From contig DIZT01000106.1 of assembly GCA_002427975.1 (NCBI GenBank), positions 3,844 to 12,627 on the forward strand: a stretch of 8,784 nucleotides of DNA, read 5' to 3'. Numbering within the stretch: the first letter of the stretch is position 1; every line of letters begins with the position of its first letter. The translations under genes were made by a program, and so were the position numbers. Below are positions 1 to 5,105 of the stretch, one piece after another. The stretch is from Micrococcaceae bacterium UBA6021. Lineage in GTDB: Bacteria; Actinomycetota; Actinomycetes; Actinomycetales; Micrococcaceae. The notes beneath the pieces were generated by a model. That model had not been told where the DNA came from, made no database searches, and saw only the letters and a program-made list of their open reading frames with translations.

Positions 1-1108
1 CCTGCAGCCGGTCAATCATTTGCCCGGGCTCGATCAGGGACACGGCGTCGGCTCCGGCGTGTTCCTGCGTCCAGGCGGGGTAGCCGCCGTCCAGTTCTCC
101 GGCGAGGGTGTCGAATCCGACCTTCGCCGCGGCGGTGGCAATGTCGGCGGGGTCCTGTTCCGGAGCGCGGACGATGACCACGGGCCGGTCCGGGGTGGCG
201 AGCCAGCCGAGCCAGGTGGCGAAGACCGGGCGGAACGGGATCGAGAGCGAGCCGGGGACGTGCCCGGCTGCGTAGTCCGCGGGCTGGCGGGCGTCGATCA
301 CCTGCGCGCCCTGCCCGGTAAGAGTGCTTACCTGAGCTGCAGTGAGCGGCGTGAGTCGGGACGCCTCGCGCAGGACGGCCGGGCCGCGCTTGTTGATTTC
401 GCCCAGGCGAAGGAAATACTCGGGAAAGGTCCCCAGCGTACCCAGGAGCGCATCGACGAAGGCGTCTTCGCCGTCGACTTGCAGCAGCGGGTTGGTGACG
501 CGTTCGGCGCCGATGGTGGTGACCCGGTCACCGCTGCCGCCAGCGGAGCAGAAGGAGCCGGCCCCGTGGGTGGGCCAGGCCGGCGTGGTATCGGGGAATT
601 CCATGAGCCGCTGCAGGGACCGGTACTGCGCCCGGGCCAGGGGCACCGTCATGTCCGGGCTGACCAGGTCGGTGCGCCCGGCGGTGCCGACCATCAGCGA
701 GCCTCCGGTGAAAATCCCGGCCAGGTCCCCGTCCTCGAGCAGAACATATGACAGGTGCTCGGGCGAGTGCCCGGGGGTGTGCAGGGCCTGCAGGGTGAAC
801 CGGCCCATCTCGACGGTCTGCCCGTCGGTGAGGCCGGTGTGGACGAAGCCGCGGGGACCGACCTCGGGGGCCAGCACGGTGGCGCCGTCAATCTCGGCGA
901 TTTCGGCGACGCCGGAGATGAAGTCTGCGTGCAGGTGGGTTTCCACCGCGTAGGCGATGCTCAATCCGCGCCGGGAGGCTTCGGTGCGTACCTGTCGCAG
1001 GTCGCGTTCCGGGTCCATGACGAGGGCGCGGCCGTCGCCGAGGTCAAGCAGGTATGTGGAGTTGCCCAGTCCCTCGTCTACGACGGGGATCAGATTCAAG
1101 GAGCCCAT
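1..1108 (-). CDS. MBL-fold metallo-hydrolase with rhodanese domain, partial (3' end outside window)
   Basis: The reverse strand is open from ATG at 1108 to the left edge (369 codons, no stop), so the C-terminus is missing. A GGAAGGA Shine-Dalgarno sequence at 1118-1124 supports this start; an in-frame GTG at 1126 has none. Residues 1-185 are a metallo-beta-lactamase fold related to ETHE1/CstB persulfide dioxygenases: THLHADF at 57-63, HTPGH at 110-114 and THGAGSFC at 180-187. Residues 255-350 are a rhodanese domain (IDARQPADYAAGHVPGS) whose active-loop position reads VVIVRAPEQ, with no cysteine, so this copy is probably not catalytic. A second rhodanese domain could follow beyond the edge. 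The Asp that binds iron in ETHE1 (FTGD) is Gly here (FTGG, residue 136), and the last His of HxHxDH is Phe. From memory, both changes are common in a large actinobacterial subfamily. It is divergent from an ArsR-rhodanese gene, which suggests a sulfane-sulfur or persulfide role. The fold call is firm; the substrate is unknown. Confidence 0.88.
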   Translation of the reverse strand, partial: MGSLNLIPVVDEGLGNSTYLLDLGDGRALVMDPERDLRQVRTEASRRGLSIAYAVETHLHADFISGVAEIAEIDGATVLAPEVGPRGFVHTGLTDGQTVEMGRFTLQALHTPGHSPEHLSYVLLEDGDLAGIFTGGSLMVGTAGRTDLVSPDMTVPLARAQYRSLQRLMEFPDTTPAWPTHGAGSFCSAGGSGDRVTTIGAERVTNPLLQVDGEDAFVDALLGTLGTFPEYFLRLGEINKRGPAVLREASRLTPLTAAQVSTLTGQGAQVIDARQPADYAAGHVPGSLSIPFRPVFATWLGWLATPDRPVVIVRAPEQDPADIATAAAKVGFDTLAGELDGGYPAWTQEHAGADAVSLIEPGQMIDRLQ

Positions 1109-1154
1109 GACTCGCAGTCCTTCCACGCCGGGGTCGAGGCCGGCGGCAGAGTGG

Positions 1155-1201
1155 TATTCCAGATAAACATGGAATAGTATTTGTTCCAGTATTACATGGA
1201 T
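1155..1201. promoter_or_regulatory. Two tandem operator-like inverted repeats between divergent genes
   Basis: The gap between the MBL gene and the ArsR-rhodanese gene is AT-rich compared with its surroundings. It carries a perfect inverted repeat, TATTCCA (1155-1161) and TGGAATA (1170-1176), with an 8-nt spacer. A second element of the same form follows: TTCCA (1184-1188) and TGGAT (1197-1201), also with an 8-nt spacer; four of its five pairs are complementary. The shared design is TTCCA-N8-TGGAW, with the two sites 27 bp apart. I infer that the neighbouring ArsR-rhodanese protein binds here and controls both directions. I could not place convincing -35/-10 boxes for either gene. Confidence 0.6.
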
Positions 1202-1215
1202 CTTTGGAGGAGCAA

Positions 1216-1890
1216 GTGGGCGACAAGGCCAGGAAATCGGAACTCTTCGAGGAGTTCGCACGCGTTGGCAAGGCTCTGGGCAACGGCAAGCGGCTGGAGC
1301 TGCTGGACCTGCTCACCCAGGGGGAACGCAGTGTGGAAACCCTCGCCGCAGCCGCCGGACTGGGGCTAAGCACGGCCTCGGCCCACCTGCAGGCGCTGCG
1401 CCAGGCCGGACTCGTCACGACGCGGCGGGACGGCAACCGGATCCACTACGACCTCGCCGGCCCCGACATCCTCCGGCTCTACAGCCTCCTCCGGGCTGTT
1501 GCGCAGGAACACGTGGCCGGCGTCGAACCCAAACGCATCGCCTACCTCGGACTGGAGGGCGCGCGGGCCGAAGAAGAGGAAGTCACCCGCGAAGAACTCC
1601 TCGCCCGGGCCGGCGCGGGAACCGTGACGGTGCTCGATGTGCGCCCCGGCGAGGAGTACAGCGCCGCCCACATCCCCGGAGCCGTCTCGATCCCGCTCGA
1701 CCAGCTCCCGGGCAGGCTCTCCGAGCTGCCCGAGGACCGCGAGATCGTCGCCTACTGCCGCGGCGCGTACTGCGTTTTGGCTTACGAAGCGGTGGACCTG
1801 CTGCACGCCACCGGCCGGAGGGCCAGACGGCTGAACGAGGGAATGCTCGAATGGCGCCTCGGCGGCCTGCCCGTGGAAGCTGCCGCCTAG
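1216..1890 (+). CDS. ArsR-family HTH regulator fused to a rhodanese domain
   Basis: A one-component regulator of 224 aa. The N-terminal half (about residues 8-95) is an ArsR winged helix, with recognition-helix region STASAHLQALRQAG followed by the wing RRDGNRIHYDL. The C-terminal half (about 120-220) is a rhodanese domain with LDVRPGEEYSAAHIPGA and an active loop YCRGAYC. The catalytic-type cysteine is C181 and a second cysteine is C186, so this copy looks competent to carry a persulfide, unlike the neighbouring MBL protein's rhodanese. I chose GTG at 1216 because GGAGG at 1206-1210 sits 5 nt upstream; the longer TTG start at 1204 would overlap that site. It is divergent from the MBL-rhodanese gene and downstream of paired inverted repeats, so it probably represses its own gene and its neighbour and responds to sulfane sulfur. 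The ligand is inferred; a thiol-reactive metal or oxyanion is an alternative. Confidence 0.9.
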   Translation: MGDKARKSELFEEFARVGKALGNGKRLELLDLLTQGERSVETLAAAAGLGLSTASAHLQALRQAGLVTTRRDGNRIHYDLAGPDILRLYSLLRAVAQEHVAGVEPKRIAYLGLEGARAEEEEVTREELLARAGAGTVTVLDVRPGEEYSAAHIPGAVSIPLDQLPGRLSELPEDREIVAYCRGAYCVLAYEAVDLLHATGRRARRLNEGMLEWRLGGLPVEAAA

Positions 1891-1983
1891 ACAAATCAAG
1901 GCCCTGTCGCCCCGGTGGTGGCCGAAGCGTCGTTCACAGGGGACCGGAACCCGGAAACACGTCACAAAGATGGAGGTCTTCGC

Positions 1984-2238
1984 ATGATGTATGGATGGAA
2001 CGGCGGCTGGGGAGCGTGGGTGCTGATGGCCCTGATGATGCTGATCTTCTGGGGCGGTGTCGTTACCGTCGTGATCCTGCTGGTCCGCGGCCGGGGCCCT
2101 GAAGGACCAGGACCATCCGGTCCCTACGGCGCGCCCCACGACGAGGCCGAACGGATCCTCAACGAACGGTTCGCCCGCGGGGAAATCGACGAAACTGAGC
2201 TCACCGCGCGCCGCGCGGCTCTCCGGCGGAAGCAATGA
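1984..2238 (+). CDS. Small membrane protein with C-terminal SHOCT domain
   Basis: An 84-aa protein. The start is supported by GGAGG at 1972-1976, 7 nt before ATG 1984; a second ATG follows directly at 1987. Residues 1-12 are rich in Gly and Trp, and residues 12-35 form one hydrophobic transmembrane segment. A Gly/Pro linker (about 36-50) leads to a SHOCT motif at about 53-80 (EAERILNERFARGEIDETEL). SHOCT is a short domain found at the ends of many unrelated bacterial proteins and is thought to act in oligomerisation; it gives no enzymatic function. The stop overlaps the start of the downstream cupredoxin gene (ATGA), so the two are probably translationally coupled. A role in assembling or anchoring the cupredoxin is inferred from position only. 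The 93-bp gap after the ArsR-rhodanese gene leaves open whether the pair belongs to that transcript. Confidence 0.85.
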   Translation: MMYGWNGGWGAWVLMALMMLIFWGGVVTVVILLVRGRGPEGPGPSGPYGAPHDEAERILNERFARGEIDETELTARRAALRRKQ

Positions 2239-2795
2239 CACCCCTCTCCCGGCGGAGCCAGCTGCTGATCGGGATCCTCGCCACACTGGCCCTCACGGCG
2301 CTTTCCCTCGCCGCCGTCGCCTTCCTCGGTCCGCAACGGGCGGGCGTTGGCTTCGCCAACAATGCGGGCTGCGCGGCTCCCGGTCTGGCCGGAACCGTCG
2401 TCAACGTCACCGCGACCGACATGGGCGGTCCAATGATGGGTGGTCCCGGACGAATGGGAGGCATGCGGTTGACCGGCGACCATGCCACCGTCCCGCACGG
2501 CACCGTGAGCTTCCTGGTCACCAACGCAGGGCGCTACACCCACGAGATGGTGATCCTGCCGCTGCCTGGCACCCAGATTGCCGGAACCCGGCCCGTCGGA
2601 GGAGACGGGAAGATCGACGAGGCAGGCAGCCTCGGCGAAGCCTCAGCCACCTGCGCCGAAGGCACCGGACAGGGGATCCTTCCGCGCAGTTCCGGCTGGG
2701 TCACTGTCGACCTGCCGCCGGGACGCTACGAACTGGTCTGCAACTTCGCCGGCCACTACACCGCCGGCATGTACACCCAGCTCACCGTCACCTGA
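2235..2795 (+). CDS. Membrane-anchored cupredoxin-like protein (sulfocyanin-like), type-1 copper site
   Basis: A 186-aa protein. Residues 9-32 are a hydrophobic N-terminal anchor or uncleaved signal peptide, so the rest should lie outside the cytoplasm. A Met- and Gly-rich stretch (about 62-78, with MGGPMMGG and RMGGM) could offer soft copper ligands. The cupredoxin fold follows: YTHEMVILPL gives His103, and LVCNFAGHYTAGM gives Cys169, His174 and Met179. These match the His-Cys-His-Met ligand set of a type-1 (blue) copper centre, with the C-x4-H-x4-M spacing seen in sulfocyanin/plastocyanin-type proteins. Cys46 and Cys140 are additional cysteines that could form a disulfide. The ATG overlaps the upstream SHOCT gene's TGA. 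Likely roles are electron transfer or copper binding at the cell surface; no oxidase subunit is visible nearby. The family call is strong and the physiological partner is unknown. Confidence 0.88.
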   Translation: MTPLSRRSQLLIGILATLALTALSLAAVAFLGPQRAGVGFANNAGCAAPGLAGTVVNVTATDMGGPMMGGPGRMGGMRLTGDHATVPHGTVSFLVTNAGRYTHEMVILPLPGTQIAGTRPVGGDGKIDEAGSLGEASATCAEGTGQGILPRSSGWVTVDLPPGRYELVCNFAGHYTAGMYTQLTVT

Positions 2796-2958
2796 TCCAC
2801 CTCCGCCCATCGCGGGTCCCAGAAGATGAGCACCTTTGCCGCCGCCAGAGTCCACTCGGCGCCCGGGTCGCCGTCATCAGGTTCTCCCCGAGCAACGCGG
2901 GCCGGGGCGACAGCGCAGGGAGGCGCAGTTCGTTAGCGTCCGTGTCCGGTGGGCGGGG

Positions 2959-3318
2959 TCAGTCGTGGGCGGGCTCGCCGGTGACTTTGTGGTCGGCGTG
3001 GTTCAGGCCCTCCATGACGAGGCGGGTCAGGTGGCCGCCGGCGATGCTGTACACGACGCGGCGGCTCTCTCTTTGTGTGGTGACGAGGCCGCTGAAGCGC
3101 AGCTTGGCCAGATGCTGGCTGACCGATGTCCGGGATGCCCCGGTGCGCTCCACCAGGGACGTCACGTCCGAGGGTTCCTGGGCCAGGAGCCAGAGGATGT
3201 GCAGCCGGGTGGGATCAGAGAGCATCCGGAACGTAGCCGTGGCGGTGTCGAGCCGGCGGGAGTCCGGAGCCTCGTTGTGGTGGAGGCTGGGTGCGCTGGC
3301 GCGTTCTACGCTGTCCAC
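2959..3318 (-). CDS. ArsR/SmtB-family metal-responsive repressor, NmtR/CzrA-like
   Basis: A 119-aa winged-helix repressor. The core (about residues 24-90) has MLSDPTRLHILWLL, recognition helix SRTSVSQHLAKLRFSGL and wing ESRRVVYSI. In helix alpha-5, His96, His107 and His110 are spaced exactly as in the alpha-5 zinc/nickel/cobalt sites of CzrA and NmtR (D-x-H-x10-H-x2-H), but the Asp position is Gly94. His13-His14 in the N-terminal tail could supply an extra ligand, as N-terminal histidines do in NmtR. The GTG start at 3318 lies 4 nt after the stop of the MFS gene and is preceded by an AAAGG-type ribosome site in the end of that gene. The pair forms one minus-strand operon, so the repressor probably controls the pump and itself. 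Zn, Ni or Co is the inferred inducer. Confidence 0.9.
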   Translation of the reverse strand: MDSVERASAPSLHHNEAPDSRRLDTATATFRMLSDPTRLHILWLLAQEPSDVTSLVERTGASRTSVSQHLAKLRFSGLVTTQRESRRVVYSIAGGHLTRLVMEGLNHADHKVTGEPAHD

Positions 3319-3322
3319 CCGA

Positions 3323-4552
3323 TCACCCTTTCGTGGTTGCCGGCGCGGGGCCGGTCCTGGAGGTTGCGGGCCAGAATCTCAGGGCCGCCACGGTACTGAT
3401 TGTAGCCACCGCCGCGAGGACGGCGGCGGCGGCGGGCTGGCCGGCAGTGGCGCCGATCCAACCTGCGGCCGGGTAGGTGATGATGAAGCACGCGTGGGAG
3501 AGGGAGAACTGGGCGGTGAAGATATAGGACCGGGTGCTGTCCGTCGCGGCGCGGCGTAGCAGCCGGGCCGAGGGTGTGTTGATCATCGACGTTCCGGCGC
3601 CGAGGACCACCCATAGACCCAGCAGCACAGGCCAGGGCCCGGATACTGCCAGGAGCACGAACGCCCCGGCCAGGCCGAGGGAGAGCAACACTGCCCCGGC
3701 CCTCATCAAGGTGCGGTCTGAGGCCCGATCCAGAATCCTGGGGGCCGTCAGGGCGATGACCATTGATCCTGCACCGAAACAGGCCAGGGCGATTGCGACG
3801 TCGGTATTGGACCCGCCGAAGAGCTCCCGGGCATAGACCACGGTGTTGACCAGCACCAGGGCCGTGGCGGCCGCCACCACAAGGTTTAAGGCCATCAGCC
3901 CCCGCAGTTCCGGCGTCCTGGCGAATATCCGGGCGCCCAGGGTGGTCCGGTGCCACAGCGTCCCTTCCAGAGGTGCCGCATGCGCCGCCGGCAGCCTGGT
4001 GGTCACCACCAGCGCCGCGGAGAACAGGAACCCGGCGACGGTTCCCAGGAACAGCTCGTGGAAGGACAGCACCGTCAGCAGTGCTGCCGCCAGGGCCGGA
4101 CTGACCAGGGATTCCAGGTCGTAGGCCAGACGCGAGAGCGACAGGGCCCGCGTGTAGTGCCGCTCATCGGGCAGCACGACCGGGATCAGGGCCTGGAAAG
4201 CGGGCGTGAACGTCGCCGAGGCACTCTGCAGCACGAAGACCAGCACATAGATCTGCCAGGCCTGGTCCACCATCGGCAGCATCAACGCGATGGCCGCCCG
4301 GATCAGATCCGCGCCGACCAGCACTGCCTTCTTGGGCAGCCGCTCCACCAGGGCGGCCATCAGGGGTGCGACGAAGACATAGGCCAGCATTTTGATCGTC
4401 AGCGCTGTCCCGAGAACGGCTCCGGCTTCTCCGCCGGCCAGGTCAAAGGCCAGCAGGCCCAGCGCCACCGTGAGAAGACCGGTGCCGAGCAAGGCAACGA
4501 TCTGCGCCGAAAAGAGTTTCCGGTAGGCCGGAACAGCCAGGACTTCAAGCAA
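3323..4552 (-). CDS. MFS efflux transporter (MFS_3/EntS-like), probable metal exporter
   Basis: A 409-aa integral membrane protein with alternating hydrophobic helices throughout, consistent with a 12-helix major facilitator. A motif-A-like loop follows helix 2 (APLMAALVERLPKK, about residues 62-75, then GADLIRA). Late in the protein, FSLSHACFIITYP places His353 and Cys355 inside a membrane helix, which could contact metal. There is no His-rich C-terminal tail of the NreB type. The start is TTG at 4552, supported by GAGGAG 5 nt upstream. It is the first gene of an operon with the NmtR/CzrA-like repressor 4 nt downstream, so metal efflux is the likely job; export of a metal chelate or another toxic compound remains possible. 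The exporter class is firm, the substrate inferred. Confidence 0.88.
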   Translation of the reverse strand: MLEVLAVPAYRKLFSAQIVALLGTGLLTVALGLLAFDLAGGEAGAVLGTALTIKMLAYVFVAPLMAALVERLPKKAVLVGADLIRAAIALMLPMVDQAWQIYVLVFVLQSASATFTPAFQALIPVVLPDERHYTRALSLSRLAYDLESLVSPALAAALLTVLSFHELFLGTVAGFLFSAALVVTTRLPAAHAAPLEGTLWHRTTLGARIFARTPELRGLMALNLVVAAATALVLVNTVVYARELFGGSNTDVAIALACFGAGSMVIALTAPRILDRASDRTLMRAGAVLLSLGLAGAFVLLAVSGPWPVLLGLWVVLGAGTSMINTPSARLLRRAATDSTRSYIFTAQFSLSHACFIITYPAAGWIGATAGQPAAAAVLAAVATISTVAALRFWPATSRTGPAPATTKG

Positions 4553-4591
4553 CGGGACTCCTCAGATAAACGCAAACACTCAACAAGTGCT

Positions 4592-4605
4592 TACGTGTGC
4601 ACGTA
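4592..4605. promoter_or_regulatory. Palindromic operator candidate upstream of MFS-arsR operon
   Basis: TACGTG (4592-4597) and CACGTA (4600-4605) form a perfect 6-bp inverted repeat with a 2-nt spacer, in an AT-richer stretch 40-53 bp upstream of the MFS start. A smaller inverted repeat, CACT-N5-AGTG (4577-4589), lies between it and the gene. Short palindromes of this kind before an autoregulated ArsR operon are plausible repressor sites. I saw no convincing promoter boxes on the minus strand here. Confidence 0.4.
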
Positions 4606-4732
4606 TTAGCCTAGCCCATTACTCGCGCGGTGACCGCACCCGTTGAACCGCCCCCAGCGACGGCACACTCCTTACGCCGCGACCCACCAGGGGCCGGCCC
4701 GCCCGTTAAGGCCCGGGGGTTGGAGCATCAGA

Positions 4733-4768
4733 ACAATACAGAATTGTCTGAATACATCCCTGCGTGTA
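4733..4768. promoter_or_regulatory. Operator candidates overlapping the CmtR-like promoter
   Basis: ACAAT (4733-4737) and ATTGT (4743-4747), with a 5-nt spacer, overlap the -35 box. TACA (4753-4756) and TGTA (4765-4768), with an 8-nt spacer, fill the gap between the boxes and run into the -10. The hexamer AATACA occurs twice, at 4735-4740 and 4751-4756. A repressor bound here would block RNA polymerase directly, as expected for autoregulation by the ArsR protein encoded just downstream. Confidence 0.45.
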
Positions 4769-4772
4769 CTTT
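4744..4772 (+). promoter_or_regulatory. Sigma-A-like promoter of the CmtR-like gene
   Basis: TTGTCT (4744-4749) and TACTTT (4767-4772) are separated by exactly 17 nt. Each keeps the most conserved positions of the -35 (TTG) and -10 (TA...T) consensus. Transcription would start around 4778-4780, which coincides with the ATG at 4779, so the mRNA could be leaderless. Leaderless mRNAs are common in actinobacteria. Confidence 0.5.
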
Positions 4773-4778
4773 GGAGGA

Positions 4779-5105
4779 ATGGAAACCCTCACGCACGCCC
4801 CGGTGCTGGCACGCTTCGGCTACGCCGTCTCGGACCCGACCCGGGCCCGGATCCTGCTGGCACTGGCCGAGGCGCCCGCCTATCCGTCCGATCTGGCCGA
4901 TTCCCTCGGCGTCTCGCGGCAGAGCATGTCCAACCATCTGACGTGCCTTCGCGGTTGCGGACTGGTGGTTGCTGTTCCGGACGGGCGCCGGACCCGTTAC
5001 GAGCTCGCCGACGGCCGGCTGGGCCACGCGATCGGTGACCTGATCGGCGTCGTGCTGGCCGTGGATCCGGCCTGCTGCGCCCCCGACGGGACGTGCCTGA
5101 AATGA
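4779..5105 (+). CDS. cmtR: ArsR-family Cd(II)/Pb(II)-type repressor, CmtR-like
   Basis: A 108-aa repressor resembling mycobacterial CmtR along its length: FGYAVSDPTRARIL, YPSDLADSLGVSRQSMSNHL, then LTCLRGCGLVVA. CmtR senses Cd/Pb through Cys57, Cys61 and Cys102. Here Cys56 and Cys60 occupy the C-x3-C pair in the alpha-4 region, and Cys99/Cys100 (VDPACC) sit near the third position, with Cys106 as a spare. The C-terminal region is therefore richer in cysteine than CmtR. I chose ATG 4779; an in-frame GTG at 4764 would add five residues but has no ribosome site. GGAGGA abuts ATG 4779 with no spacer, which is too close for normal pairing and fits a leaderless start. The stop overlaps the start of the CDF-like exporter gene, its likely target. 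Cd, Pb or Zn is the inferred inducer. Confidence 0.9.
   Translation: METLTHAPVLARFGYAVSDPTRARILLALAEAPAYPSDLADSLGVSRQSMSNHLTCLRGCGLVVAVPDGRRTRYELADGRLGHAIGDLIGVVLAVDPACCAPDGTCLK

Noticed and set aside
20..1177. Long plus-strand open frames opposite the MBL gene
   Set aside because: They are GC-rich antisense shadows with low-complexity Gly/Arg/Val peptides and no ribosome sites. The minus frame carries clear MBL and rhodanese motifs.
1366..2286. A 306-codon minus-strand open frame across the ArsR-rhodanese and SHOCT genes
   Set aside because: It lies opposite two genes with recognisable domains and good starts, and its peptide resembles no family and looks like reverse-complement noise.
2796..2958. 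Convergent gap searched for a terminator
   Set aside because: The gap is GC-rich with short self-complementary pieces, but I found no clear stem with a T-run, so no terminator is called.
1160..4571. Shared 9-mer CAGATAAAC at 1160-1168 and 4563-4571, both in regulatory gaps
   Set aside because: A 9-base match is expected many times by chance in a window this size, and the flanking half-sites differ.
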